IMG/VR virus record: IMGVR_UViG_3300008516_000100
Location: 1-50,397 of that record
DNA length: 50,397 nt
From: a virus
Strand: one strand, 5' to 3'
The notes beneath the pieces are model-generated. The model did not search any database. It was given only the letters and a program-made list of their open reading frames with translations, and was not told where the DNA came from. Shown in pieces: positions 33,422-41,375 of the stretch. The position numbers were made by a program, and so were the translations under genes. Numbering within the stretch: position 1 is the stretch's first letter; each line of letters starts with the position of its first letter.

Positions 33422-33678
33422 CGAGTACAAGAATTAAAGGAGCGATTAGATATCTTCTTTCAAGGGAAGAGGATAATTTTATTATTAAGGATTGTTTTAT
33501 TTGTAAAACGCGAGGACATATTTTGTCTCATCGACAATTAAACGCTTTGGAAGAAAAATGTAAAAATAAGAAAGGTCAAATAAATTGGAAAAAGTTAGAG
33601 GATAAGTTAGAAGACCCAGAGATTCAATGTAATGTTTGTCACGGGGAAGGGGAATTAGTATACCCGTATTTGAGGTGA
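33418..33678 (+). CDS. Zinc-binding protein with two CxxC pairs
   Basis: 86 residues from ATG 33418, which overlaps the preceding stop. CFICKTRGH and CNVCHGEGE, about 45 residues apart, form a DnaJ-like CxxCxxGx zinc pattern. A basic linker (KCKNKKGQINWKKLEDKLED) lies between them. May bind a partner protein or nucleic acid. Confidence 0.65.
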   Translation: MTSTRIKGAIRYLLSREEDNFIIKDCFICKTRGHILSHRQLNALEEKCKNKKGQINWKKLEDKLEDPEIQCNVCHGEGELVYPYLR

Positions 33679-33682
33679 TAAT

Positions 33683-33865
33683 GTGGAAATTGGAAATAAA
33701 GTTCGTGTAAATAATACGAATTCCCGTTGGCACGGGAAAGAAGGAGTTATTGAAGACTTCGAGAATTTGCAACTTCGGGATGAAAGCAGTTTGATCCTAG
33801 TTAGATTGAAAAATAAACGAGGATTAGATTGGTTTTATGGGAAGGAGCTAATTGAAATTGAATGA
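33683..33865 (+). CDS. Small KOW-like protein
   Basis: 60 residues from GTG 33683, three bases after GAGGTGAT (33672-33679). V-RV-N(2)-T-x(3)-W-H-G-K-EGVIEDF resembles a KOW motif followed by short strands, an SH3-like fold used by ribosome- and RNA polymerase-binding proteins. Could modulate host transcription or translation. Weak similarity. Confidence 0.5.
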   Translation: MEIGNKVRVNNTNSRWHGKEGVIEDFENLQLRDESSLILVRLKNKRGLDWFYGKELIEIE

Positions 33866-33874
33866 GGAAATACT

Positions 33875-34549
33875 ATGAAAGAATTATCATTAGAGGAAAT
33901 TAAGGAAACAGTTAAGAATTTTAGTACAAGTTGGTTGAATGTTGGTGAAGGAGATAGTGCAAAATTTGAAGTGGTAAGTAGGACTTTATATAATGTTCCT
34001 GCTGGGGAAGACGGATTAGATGGATCTGTAACAGAATATGATCGATGGCAATGTAAAGTTATTGATAAAGACGGTGTTACAAGAGTTTTAAAGGTTCAAC
34101 AGAGACTAGCCCAAGGGATGCTTAATTTAATTGAGGAGAAAGGATTGACTTGGGATAAGCATTTTAAAGGCAGTGTTTGGTTTGTTGAACGGATTGATCA
34201 GTATAATTGGAAGATAGAACTTTTAAATTGGGAAGGAAGGAATGGAGATGACGATACTTCGGTATCATCGGAAGAATCAAAAGAGAAGAAGGAAGAACCA
34301 GGAGAAAAGGATCTGCCGAAAAAGGAGTCAAAAGAACCAAAGATAGGAGACTTTTCGGCAAAAACTAAAGTCGCTTATACTTTAATTAAAAATAATGAAT
34401 TAAACGAAAAAGAATTTACAACGGACGCTTTACAAACGGTGATTTCATCCTTGACAGATTTGAACTTGGATGATTCTGCAGCAGCGATACAGGATCTTGT
34501 TGTAGGAAATGTCATTAAAATTAAAAACGATAAGGTTGTGTGGTTGTAA
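33875..34549 (+). CDS. Possible ssDNA-binding or replication accessory protein
   Basis: 224 residues. The first 120 residues look like an OB-type beta domain (AKFEVVSRTLY, YDRWQCKVID, SVWFVERIDQYNWKIELL). An acidic/charged linker of about 35 residues (EESKEKKEEPGEKDL...) leads to a helical C-terminal domain (TKVAYTLIKNNELNEKEFTT) with a winged-helix feel. An OB domain plus linker plus winged helix is how RPA32 is built, so it may be the viral ssDNA-binding protein. Called from layout only. Confidence 0.42.
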   Translation: MKELSLEEIKETVKNFSTSWLNVGEGDSAKFEVVSRTLYNVPAGEDGLDGSVTEYDRWQCKVIDKDGVTRVLKVQQRLAQGMLNLIEEKGLTWDKHFKGSVWFVERIDQYNWKIELLNWEGRNGDDDTSVSSEESKEKKEEPGEKDLPKKESKEPKIGDFSAKTKVAYTLIKNNELNEKEFTTDALQTVISSLTDLNLDDSAAAIQDLVVGNVIKIKNDKVVWL

Positions 34550-34786
34550 ATGGGAATAGCAGAACATGAAAAGGATTATAAACCAATGATTTGGGAAAAT
34601 TGGACACTTCAGGAGATGGGAAACGCTGTTCATTTTTATGCAAAGCGAGCTGGGATGAGATCAAATAAAGAGAAGGCGGAAAAAGATCTACACGATGCTC
34701 AGAATTATCTTGAATTGATGAAAAAGAAACTTGATCTGATTACTGGAGATCTCGCTGTGAATATTGAAATGACGGGGGCGCCATAA
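34550..34786 (+). CDS. Small helical hypothetical protein
   Basis: 78 residues, ATG directly after the previous stop. Helical, with a MGNAVHFYAKRAGMRSNKEK segment and a coiled-coil-like LHDAQNYLELMKKKLDLI. Overlaps the next start by one base. No family recognised. Confidence 0.58.
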   Translation: MGIAEHEKDYKPMIWENWTLQEMGNAVHFYAKRAGMRSNKEKAEKDLHDAQNYLELMKKKLDLITGDLAVNIEMTGAP

Positions 34787-35022
34787 TGGTAACAGGTGCG
34801 AAAACACAATGGGATGAAAAATATTTACGAGAACATCCTTTTATGCCATTTGGGTCAATGATGAATGCTTTTGGTCGAATTAATCAAGGAAAGGAAATGC
34901 CGTTAGCAGCTTTTATCGTTGCTGCCGATGCTTTATTCAAGAAATCTCAAGACTATGTTCTCGAACAATTTAATAGTGTTCATCGTGACGATGAAGTAGA
35001 TCTGCCCCGGAAGAAGAGCTAA
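34786..35022 (+). CDS. Small hypothetical protein
   Basis: 78 residues. Contains a PFMPFGSMMNAFG segment and a central hydrophobic helix (PLAAFIVAADALF) too short and mixed for a sure membrane segment. The C-terminus is charged (DDEVDLPRKKS). Part of the overlapping early run. Confidence 0.55.
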   Translation: MVTGAKTQWDEKYLREHPFMPFGSMMNAFGRINQGKEMPLAAFIVAADALFKKSQDYVLEQFNSVHRDDEVDLPRKKS

Positions 35023-35024
35023 TC

Positions 35025-35609
35025 ATGAAACTAGATAAGGTTTTAATGTCCTATGTAAATAAAGGCAAGGGCAAAAAATATAAGAGAGAGATAGGACGAT
35101 ACTGGGCAAGCGATCTTTATCGAATTAAAAATAGATACCTGACACCAGAGAATTTTTTTGAAAAACAAGAGATCGAAATAGAGGGTTGCCGGATGATTTT
35201 AACGGGAATTGCAATGGAAGATATGCTTACAAAGATATTTGAGAACCAAGAAATGGATTGTCTCCCTCAAGAAAAGAATGTTTTGAAGATTTCCGACGAG
35301 ATTAGTTTGGTTGTTAAACCAGATTATGTCTTTAAAGACTTTGTTGTTGAAACTAAATTTCCGTTCTCTGCATTTAATCCGTATGAGATTCCTCGGAGAT
35401 ATGAGTATCAATTGGAATGCGAATATCGGGCATTTGAACCCAGGGAGGTTTATCTTGCTTTGTTTTCTGTTCCGTTTAATCTTACTTTTATCCCATATAC
35501 ACCTAGTCAACGTCGATGGAAGAATATTCAAAAAGTTCTTTTGAATTTTCATGCTGAGTTGAAGGAATATTTGACAATGGATGCTCATGAAGGAAAAGAA
35601 AATCAATAA
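35025..35609 (+). CDS. Cas4/RecB-like PD-(D/E)XK nuclease
   Basis: 194 residues. GIAMEDML (61-68), D100 in VVKPDY, E109-T-K111 in VVETKF, and YQLECEY (128-134) match the RecB/Cas4 nuclease order, including the QxxxY-type motif. The Cys set for a Fe-S cluster seen in Cas4 is not evident: only C55, C79 and C132. Likely a single-strand or end-processing exonuclease in recombination or host DNA breakdown. Confidence 0.68.
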   Translation: MKLDKVLMSYVNKGKGKKYKREIGRYWASDLYRIKNRYLTPENFFEKQEIEIEGCRMILTGIAMEDMLTKIFENQEMDCLPQEKNVLKISDEISLVVKPDYVFKDFVVETKFPFSAFNPYEIPRRYEYQLECEYRAFEPREVYLALFSVPFNLTFIPYTPSQRRWKNIQKVLLNFHAELKEYLTMDAHEGKENQ

Positions 35610-35859
35610 ATATCTTGTTTATGACCTTCAGAGGTATAAAGAGAATCTTCGTGCTCTTATTTGGCATATTGAAATTGATAGTAAGAAAAACTGTGTCTTG
35701 AAATCAATCTACAGTGCCTATGTTAATTTGATTACTTGGGACTCGTATTGTACCTGTATAGGTTTTCAGATGAGGAAGAAACCTTGTTGTCATTTACAAT
35801 TTTTGTTTGAGGACGAGAGGTATAAAAAGACGGTGAAAGAATGGTTAAAGAAGAAATGA
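35581..35859 (+). CDS. SWIM-type zinc finger protein
   Basis: 92 residues. C57-x-C59 and C69/C70 with H71 make a CxCx(n)CxH SWIM pattern in the segment YCTCIGFQMRKKPCCHLQFL. The N-terminal half is helical. SWIM fingers bind DNA or protein; in archaea they occur with Rad51-like partners, and a RecA-like ATPase lies about 1 kb downstream. Start at 35581 overlaps the nuclease by 29 bases; ATG 35587 is an alternative. Confidence 0.62.
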   Translation: MLMKEKKINKYLVYDLQRYKENLRALIWHIEIDSKKNCVLKSIYSAYVNLITWDSYCTCIGFQMRKKPCCHLQFLFEDERYKKTVKEWLKKK

Positions 35860-36239
35860 GAGAGGTATTGTTTCCAGAGAGTTCTTTCTGCATTGAGTTA
35901 ACAGACGAACAAGGGGATAGGATGTTTAAGTTACTTGAGGAGAGAGAAATACCGTTCTATTATATTTACGATGGAACGGATACAGGTGGTTGCGTTTCTT
36001 GTTTCTGTAAAGATGTATCTGAAGCTAAAGTTGTAATTAACTTATCTGACGAAGGCAAGAATTGGTTGGCAAGCCCAGATTACTTGAAATCAAGCAAAGA
36101 TGGTGTATTTGTTGAATTGATTACACCTGAAAATCCTGATGATGGTAAGCCAATACCTGAATTTGAAGATGTGTTTAAAGTATTTGAAGCGACTGATGAG
36201 AATTTAAAGAAATGGAAGGAAGGCGAACTGAGTGGTTGA
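35841..36239 (+). CDS. Hypothetical acidic protein
   Basis: 132 residues, strongly acidic. Alpha/beta, with LTDEQGDRMFKLLEEREIPFYYIYDG near the front and a GGCVSCFCKD cluster (three Cys) around residue 50 that may bind metal. Overlaps both neighbours. Family not recognised; acidity suggests a DNA mimic or a partner of a basic protein, but that is only a guess. Confidence 0.55.
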   Translation: MVKEEMREVLFPESSFCIELTDEQGDRMFKLLEEREIPFYYIYDGTDTGGCVSCFCKDVSEAKVVINLSDEGKNWLASPDYLKSSKDGVFVELITPENPDDGKPIPEFEDVFKVFEATDENLKKWKEGELSG

Positions 36240-36393
36240 AATAAATCTTAATGATATTCAGATAAAACAAGTAGAGATCTTTTTATTGGCTCATGAGGAA
36301 GACATTGCTGAGGGGTTAATATATGGGTTTACAGATTTCTCTTTATTAAATGAATTCTTTGAGGTAATGATAGGAAGAGTACCGGAGGGATAA
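36232..36393 (+). CDS. Small hypothetical protein with GTG start
   Basis: 53 residues from GTG 36232, overlapping the previous stop by eight bases; GGAAGG/GGCG lies upstream. Sequence begins VEINLNDIQIKQVEIFLLAH, then a helical acidic part. Ends next to the ATG of the following membrane protein. No family recognised. Confidence 0.5.
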   Translation: MVEINLNDIQIKQVEIFLLAHEEDIAEGLIYGFTDFSLLNEFFEVMIGRVPEG

Positions 36394-36394
36394 A

Positions 36395-36601
36395 ATGAAA
36401 ATCTCAAAACGACTTAAATTTTTATTGAAGTTTATGTGCATTCCAATTTATGTTGCAATTGTAGTAGGAATTTTATTGCATTTTTTGGGTCTTGTAGAGG
36501 GATCGATTCTGTTAATTCTTAGTTTTTTTGCTTTAGGAAGTATCGTTATGTTAGGATGGATAATGTTGATGGGATTTATTATAACTGTGAGGAAGATATA
36601 A
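36395..36601 (+). CDS. Small membrane protein, two segments
   Basis: 68 residues: basic N-terminus (MKISKRLKFLLKF), hydrophobic segment about 13-33, short turn (VEG) and second segment about 37-64. GGAGGG before the ATG. Holin-like size and topology, but lying in the early region argues for another role such as host membrane modification or superinfection exclusion. Confidence 0.6.
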   Translation: MKISKRLKFLLKFMCIPIYVAIVVGILLHFLGLVEGSILLILSFFALGSIVMLGWIMLMGFIITVRKI

Positions 36602-36780
36602 TGAAATATTTGAAGGCGAGATGGGCGACACTTATAAATTGTTTATGGGTGTCGTTTTTGAGTACAGTAGTTTTTTTGTTGGACGGAGTATATCCAATTG
36701 ATTATATGAATTGGATTAGTATAATAAGTATTATGGGAACTATGCTTCCCTGGTGCTTTGTTGATTATAGTAATTTTTAG
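36601..36780 (+). CDS. Small membrane protein, two segments
   Basis: 59 residues from ATG 36601, which overlaps the preceding TAA by one base; GAGGAAG is upstream. Two hydrophobic segments (about 10-25 and 34-50) with aromatic residues at the edges. Paired with the previous membrane gene, so the two may form a complex. Confidence 0.58.
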   Translation: MKYLKARWATLINCLWVSFLSTVVFLLDGVYPIDYMNWISIISIMGTMLPWCFVDYSNF

Positions 36781-36790
36781 GGGGTTAAAA

Positions 36791-37594
36791 ATGGAAGATA
36801 TTATACCAACTGGAAGTAAAGTAATTGATGAGTTGTTAGAGGGGGGTATTCCATGTGGGGCAACTTCTGGTGTTTTTTCGTTGCCTGATGCAGGAAAATC
36901 GTGGTTGACTCATCAAATTGCCGTTTCAAATTTGAAGCATTCTGATAGAGGTTCTTTGATTATCGAAACAGAAGCTTATAAGGATAAATATTACGGACGA
37001 TATTCAGATATTTTTTATAAGCGGTTCGATGTAAAGGACAAAAAAGTAGATTATATTCATGTTCGGGGTTTGAAGTCCCTTTGTGAATTATTTGGTTTAG
37101 AATATATTAAAGATGAATCAAATCCGAAAAAAATTAAGATTTATATTCGAGGGATTCCAGAAAAGAAGCAAAAGAATTTTCCTCTAGTTTTGGGGGATAA
37201 TGTATTGAAAAAGTATTCTTTTATTGGGATCGATTCTTTTAGTAAACCTTTTAAGGGGGAAATTTCAGGGGGAACAACAGATTTTCCTGCTCGAGCTCAA
37301 GTATCTGATAGATTATTTTTTCAGTTTGACGATATTTTTATGAAGCATAATACTGCTTTATTTGTTACTGTTCATGCGAGTAAAGATCCGGTTTCTCCGT
37401 TTAAGAGACCGCATCAGTATGGTGCGGAGACACTGTTATTTAATTGTAAATTTTTATTGGGGCTATTAGGTCCTGCTAAGAAAGAGTACGAGGAATGGGG
37501 AACGGAAGGAAGAAGAGTTGAGTTAAAACGATTTCCAGGAATTCCCCCCGTAACAAAGTCCTTGCATTTAAAATATAATTGGGGATTCGTATGA
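36791..37594 (+). CDS. RadA/RecA-like ATPase
   Basis: 267 residues from ATG 36791 with GGGGGTT upstream. P-loop SLPDAGKSW (30-38) and a YSFIGIDS Walker B; the opening IPTGSKVIDELLEGGIPCG is the RadA/KaiC/DnaB-family entry. The first Gly of the P-loop is Ser, but Lys and Ser are kept. No N-terminal HhH domain, so it is closer to RadB or short viral RecA-like proteins. Likely roles are strand exchange, recombination-dependent replication or loading partners. An ERCC4 nuclease and primase follow. Confidence 0.72.
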   Translation: MEDIIPTGSKVIDELLEGGIPCGATSGVFSLPDAGKSWLTHQIAVSNLKHSDRGSLIIETEAYKDKYYGRYSDIFYKRFDVKDKKVDYIHVRGLKSLCELFGLEYIKDESNPKKIKIYIRGIPEKKQKNFPLVLGDNVLKKYSFIGIDSFSKPFKGEISGGTTDFPARAQVSDRLFFQFDDIFMKHNTALFVTVHASKDPVSPFKRPHQYGAETLLFNCKFLLGLLGPAKKEYEEWGTEGRRVELKRFPGIPPVTKSLHLKYNWGFV

Positions 37595-37767
37595 GTGGCT
37601 ATGAGCAGTGTCCGGAATGTCTTAATTATTCCTTAGTATATGACGAATATTACAAAAGGTGGATGTGTCTTATTGTTAATTGTTCTGCATCGGAACTATC
37701 ATCAAAGAAAATTCGGAAATTTGCAGAAGAGGTGAAAATCGATGACTGTCGATCACGTAATAATTGA
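37591..37767 (+). CDS. Zinc-ribbon-like small protein
   Basis: 58 residues from ATG 37591 (ATGA overlap). CPEC near the start and C-LIVNC about 20 residues later form a four-Cys ribbon. The C-terminal part is basic and helical. It overlaps the nuclease start by 26 bases. May be a nucleic-acid-binding partner of the RecA-like or nuclease proteins. Confidence 0.6.
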   Translation: MSGYEQCPECLNYSLVYDEYYKRWMCLIVNCSASELSSKKIRKFAEEVKIDDCRSRNN

Positions 37768-38407
37768 TAAAGGTCGAGAAGAACCGGGGAAGGAATCTCC
37801 GCAACGGAAACAATATCTTTATAAATTCGGCGTTCCTTTTATTGAGCAGAGATTGGAGATAGGAGATTATTTAGTTGGCAATTACCCGATTGAGTATAAG
37901 TCTTGGGAAGATTTTTATGCTTCTATGTTGGATGGGCGATTATTTGAACAAGCAAAAAATTTGTGCCAATACGCTCGTCCAATGATTGCTGTTGTTGGAA
38001 ACAAGTATAAAGCGCTGTATAATATGGGAAAGTATCGAAAAGGTTCCCCGGATGAAACTATTAGGAATGGTTTGGTTACATTATATAAATCATTTCCGAT
38101 TTCAGTGATGATGTTTGAGAATGATAAAGAATTTTGCTTATTTGTAAAAGGATTATATGGTTCGTTGAATAAAGAAAAACGAAAGTATCGACCTATATTT
38201 CATCGAAGAAAACCGAAGAGTTTAAAGGAAGTGAAAGAGAACGTCATAGCAGAAGCTCGTGGTGGAATTTCCATCGGGAAGTCTAAGATTTTATTAGGAG
38301 CTAATAACTACTCTATTAAACAAGTGATAGCTGATATTGATTCGTTAAAAAATGTTAAAGGTATAGGGCCGAAAATAATTAGTCGGCTTAAGGAAGTGTT
38401 TGATTGA
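37742..38407 (+). CDS. ERCC4 (XPF/Hef-type) nuclease with HhH domain
   Basis: 221 residues. The nuclease core reads IDKGREEP, RLEIGDY (38-43), PIEYKSWEDF (49-58) and SMLDGRLFEQ (61-70). The family's E-R-K-x(3)-D motif appears as E51-Y-K53-x(3)-D57. The C-terminus, residues about 200-221, is a helix-hairpin-helix with NVKGIGPKI. XPF/Hef enzymes cut branched or flap DNA, so it probably resolves replication or recombination intermediates. A characteristic archaeal/eukaryotic gene. Confidence 0.82.
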   Translation: MTVDHVIIDKGREEPGKESPQRKQYLYKFGVPFIEQRLEIGDYLVGNYPIEYKSWEDFYASMLDGRLFEQAKNLCQYARPMIAVVGNKYKALYNMGKYRKGSPDETIRNGLVTLYKSFPISVMMFENDKEFCLFVKGLYGSLNKEKRKYRPIFHRRKPKSLKEVKENVIAEARGGISIGKSKILLGANNYSIKQVIADIDSLKNVKGIGPKIISRLKEVFD

Positions 38408-38610
38408 AATTAAAAGAGATCTCGAAAGATGATTTGATTTTTGGACGCAGAATTTGGTGGGAGAAAAATCCGGGTACAGAAGGATGGCTTGAAGTTAAGA
38501 TGTCGTCTGATAATACTAAATTTTTCTTTATTCGAAAAGAAGCAACATATGAGCTTACTTTAAAGGCTTTGAGAGAGGCAATTGAGAAGCAAATAAAGAA
38601 GAAAAAGTGA
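38404..38610 (+). CDS. Small hypothetical protein
   Basis: 68 residues from TTG 38404, overlapping the nuclease stop by four bases; AAGGAAG lies about 13 bases upstream. Contains FGRRIWWEKNPGTEGWLEV and ends in a Lys-rich helix. Small basic, possibly nucleic-acid-binding. Not recognised. Confidence 0.52.
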   Translation: MKLKEISKDDLIFGRRIWWEKNPGTEGWLEVKMSSDNTKFFFIRKEATYELTLKALREAIEKQIKKKK

Positions 38611-38614
38611 GGGC

Positions 38615-39514
38615 ATGAAATTTTGTCAGATGTTCGAAGGATATCAACGGGATTTTGGTTGTCCTTCTAGAATACGGATAGATTCTATAAAGGAATTATC
38701 TAGATTAATTGATGATAATGAAGGAGTAAATCCTTGTTTTTTGTCAATTTCATATTATGAGGAAGATACTCCCTATTTAAGATTTATTCCTTTTGATCTT
38801 GATGGGGAGGAGTATCGAGTTCTTAAGGATTCGCAAAAGTTAATAAAAGATTTTGAGGATCGGAATATTCCCTATACTTTAAAATTTAGTGGAAATCGAG
38901 GAGCCCATCTTGTCATTGATTTAGGTTTTAAGCCGGATGAACCACAATTTATCTCACCAAAGATGATGAGAGATATTCAGATGACTTGTATGGAAAGGAA
39001 CAAACTGGAGACTTTGGACTATCATTTGATAGGAAATATTAATGCTTTGTTAAGAATTCCTGGGACTCTTCATGAAAAATCAAAAACTTATTGTACGATA
39101 ATTAGGGAAGAAGGCGGGGAGATTTCATTTACAGAACTTTGTAAACGTTTAGACGTTAAGGAATACGAATATAAATTTTCGAATAACTTTGTGGGAAAAG
39201 AAGCGATCCATCCTTATCCTTGTTTGGAGTATTTTATAAGAGTCCCAAATCCATTAAATTATTGTCGTGTTGCATTTGCAATTTATCGATTGAAACGGGA
39301 AGTAGAACTTGAAGATATTTATAATGAATTGGAGAGTTTTAATTGGGTAGATTGGAAAGAACGTAAAACGAGATATCATTTGAATAAGATTTCTCAAAAG
39401 GGCTACTCTATGCCCAGTTGTAATAAGCTTAGACAATTCGGATTGTGTTTGGGCGGGGATTGTAAGTATGATGATGATAGAATATGGAGATTTATTGAAA
39501 CGTTAGTGAGGTAA
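38615..39514 (+). CDS. Archaeo-eukaryotic primase (PriS-like)
   Basis: 299 residues. AEP motifs are intact: FDLDG with D61 and D63, SGNRGAH (92-98) and, with D135, the LRIPGTLHEKSK segment (146-157). The C-terminal 100 residues are helical with a PSCNKL...GLC-x(4)-C cluster that may hold zinc or Fe-S, recalling PriL or PriCT regions. It makes primers for replication, so this virus does not rely on a bacterial DnaG-type primase. GAGGGC precedes the ATG. Confidence 0.85.
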   Translation: MKFCQMFEGYQRDFGCPSRIRIDSIKELSRLIDDNEGVNPCFLSISYYEEDTPYLRFIPFDLDGEEYRVLKDSQKLIKDFEDRNIPYTLKFSGNRGAHLVIDLGFKPDEPQFISPKMMRDIQMTCMERNKLETLDYHLIGNINALLRIPGTLHEKSKTYCTIIREEGGEISFTELCKRLDVKEYEYKFSNNFVGKEAIHPYPCLEYFIRVPNPLNYCRVAFAIYRLKREVELEDIYNELESFNWVDWKERKTRYHLNKISQKGYSMPSCNKLRQFGLCLGGDCKYDDDRIWRFIETLVR

Positions 39515-39518
39515 AAAT

Positions 39519-39995
39519 ATGGATGATTTAGAAGAGCAAAAAATAGAAGAAGCGGAAGAAACAGGCTTCAATAGGGAGATGATTCTCGAATTCTATAAAC
39601 GGGGTGGTAAGATGTTATCCCGGTTTAAGGATGGAGAGAGTACAGGAAAATATATTTTTCCGAATAGAACAGAAGATACTGAGAAGATAGTTGAAGGAAT
39701 GCCATATAGATGTATGGTGAAAGAACCAGATGATTGTGGGGCTGCTTTTGCAAAAGTAATTAGTCAGGTATATATTCCCCGAATAATTATACGAAAAGGC
39801 TTTGTAATCCTTACTTTAAAGGGTCGCGAAGGAAAAGTGGAGCATGTTGCAGTACCCTCGTTGCGAACTGCCTTATTAACACTGATGGAAAAAGGAATTT
39901 ATCGGTGGCTTATGATTATCCAAACAGAAGATTTTTTGGATGATGATAAAAAGATTTCTGGTATAGATGTAAATAAATTTTGGGTGAGTAAATAA
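39519..39995 (+). CDS. Hypothetical protein in the replication cluster
   Basis: 158 residues. Acidic first 25 residues, then a beta-rich body with YIPRIIIRKGFVILTLKG and a helix (LRTALLTLMEKGIYRWLMII). It starts four bases after the primase stop. A replication accessory role is plausible from position only. Confidence 0.52.
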   Translation: MDDLEEQKIEEAEETGFNREMILEFYKRGGKMLSRFKDGESTGKYIFPNRTEDTEKIVEGMPYRCMVKEPDDCGAAFAKVISQVYIPRIIIRKGFVILTLKGREGKVEHVAVPSLRTALLTLMEKGIYRWLMIIQTEDFLDDDKKISGIDVNKFWVSK

Positions 39996-39997
39996 CT

Positions 39998-40828
39998 ATG
40001 CAATATTTAAAAATAAAAATCCCTTATAAGTCTTCTGAATGGATTAAATTAATCCCGCTCGGGGATATTCATTTGGGGAATTCTTCGGTGGATTTGGTGA
40101 AGTTGAAGGCGATTGTTAAATATATTCAAGAAAAGAAGAATACTTATTGGATTGGGATGGGAGATTATGTAGAAGCGATTAATTATAGTGATCCTAGATT
40201 TGACCCTAGTACTGTTGATATTAAAGGTCTTACCTTAAAAAATCTTGATAAATTGGTTCAGTTACAAATAAAAGAGCTTGTTGAAGTCCTTGAGCCGATA
40301 AAAGAGAAGTGTATTGGTCTCTTGAGAGGGAATCATGAAGAAGTTATTAGAAAGTTCAATCAGTATGACGTCATTTATGAAATTGCTAAGGATTTGGATT
40401 TAGATCGAAGTTTGCTTTTATATGACACGGCTATAGTTAGAATGTTGTTTGAGCGCAAGGCAGTATTGGGTAAGAGTTGTCATTCGAAGCAGATTGATAT
40501 TTTAGTTTCTCATGGAAATGCTGGAGGACGTACTTATGGGTATAAATCTAACAGATTGTCGGAATTAGCGAAATGGTTTATTGCGGATGTCTATCTTTTG
40601 GCCCACTCTCATACTAAACAGGCTCAAAGTTCGACACAAATATATTTTGATCGATCTGGGAATCAACAAAAGAAAAAAACAATTTCAGCTATTACGGGTT
40701 GCTTTTTAAAAAGTTACGATGTAGATAAGAACAGTTATGCAGAAAAGATGTGTCTTCCTCCAACGGATATTGGGGTAGCTAAAATTATGATTCAACCGGA
40801 AACGGGCGATATACATATTAGTTTATAA
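39998..40828 (+). CDS. Calcineurin-like metallophosphoesterase
   Basis: 276 residues with all metal motifs: GDIHLG (22-27), GMGDYVEA (53-60), GNHEE (111-115), SHGNAGG (171-177) and AHSHTK (202-207). These coordinate two metal ions. Could act on nucleotides or DNA ends as Mre11-type or SbcD-type enzymes do, but the capping domain is missing. Common in tailed virus replication regions. The target is not known. Confidence 0.82.
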   Translation: MQYLKIKIPYKSSEWIKLIPLGDIHLGNSSVDLVKLKAIVKYIQEKKNTYWIGMGDYVEAINYSDPRFDPSTVDIKGLTLKNLDKLVQLQIKELVEVLEPIKEKCIGLLRGNHEEVIRKFNQYDVIYEIAKDLDLDRSLLLYDTAIVRMLFERKAVLGKSCHSKQIDILVSHGNAGGRTYGYKSNRLSELAKWFIADVYLLAHSHTKQAQSSTQIYFDRSGNQQKKKTISAITGCFLKSYDVDKNSYAEKMCLPPTDIGVAKIMIQPETGDIHISL

Positions 40829-40850
40829 GATTTGATCCGAAGGGAATGAA

Positions 40851-41009
40851 ATGGGTAAAAAATGCGTTTACTATCATTTGGATAGTGACGAACCAATCGA
40901 AATAGAGTTTGATTGGGAAAAGATAAATAGGATTAATAGGAAATTGGGATTGCCTGAATGGTATCCCGACGACTATAAGAAGGAAATAAAAGATAGGGTC
41001 GAATTGTGA
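40851..41009 (+). CDS. Small hypothetical protein
   Basis: 52 residues, AAGGGA before ATG 40851. Begins MGKKCVYYHLDSDEPIEIEFDWEKI with a helical, charged remainder. Not recognised; coding character is good and it abuts the next small gene. Confidence 0.5.
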   Translation: MGKKCVYYHLDSDEPIEIEFDWEKINRINRKLGLPEWYPDDYKKEIKDRVEL

Positions 41010-41013
41010 TCAA

Positions 41014-41130
41014 ATGGATATATGTGATAGATGCCAAAAAAAGAAGGATAAAAAATGCACTCGTTCGGGAATGCAGTCTTGTAGTGAATTTATTGATTCA
41101 AATACTTTTGATGAGGTGATTCAATCGTAG
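41014..41130 (+). CDS. 38-residue zinc-binding peptide
   Basis: ATG 41014 with a GTGATC site directly upstream. CDRC near the start, then KKCTRSGMQSC, gives four Cys for one zinc ion. Ends DEVIQS, whose codons include the GAGGTGAT site of the next gene. Could be a small regulator. Confidence 0.52.
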   Translation: MDICDRCQKKKDKKCTRSGMQSCSEFIDSNTFDEVIQS

Positions 41131-41375
41131 ATATTTCTGAATTACAGTCGATTATTTATTCTTCTGTTGGGGGATATATGTTAAGGGTTCCTATAACTGG
41201 TATTTTTTTAGGGGCGTCTTTTGTGTCGGCTGAGATTCCGGATACTCTGAATGAGCTTCCTTATGCCGAATACGTAAAAACACCAAGTTGTGTATTTAAT
41301 GAGAAAATGGAACCTCTTTTTCAATTTAAACTTAAAAAAATATATGTTCCAGAGATGGTGATAAAATATGAGTGA
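41124..41375 (+). CDS. Small hypothetical protein with a possible AUC start
   Basis: 83 residues if started at ATC 41124, three bases after GAGGTGAT (41113-41120). An internal ATG at 41178 with GGGGGA upstream would give 65 residues. The extra N-terminal part (IVDISELQSIIYSSVGGY) is a sensible amphipathic segment. The rest is beta-rich, with GASFVSAEIPDTLNELPYAEYV in the middle. Function not recognised. Confidence 0.5.
   Translation: MVDISELQSIIYSSVGGYMLRVPITGIFLGASFVSAEIPDTLNELPYAEYVKTPSCVFNEKMEPLFQFKLKKIYVPEMVIKYE

Noticed and set aside
35199-35606. Minus-strand 135-codon frame opposite the Cas4/RecB-like nuclease
   Set aside because: The plus strand has nuclease motifs; the minus translation has no recognisable pattern.
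36395-36780. Lysis cassette with endolysin next to the two small membrane proteins
   Set aside because: No muramidase, amidase or pseudomurein peptidase pattern nearby, and the genes lie in the early region.
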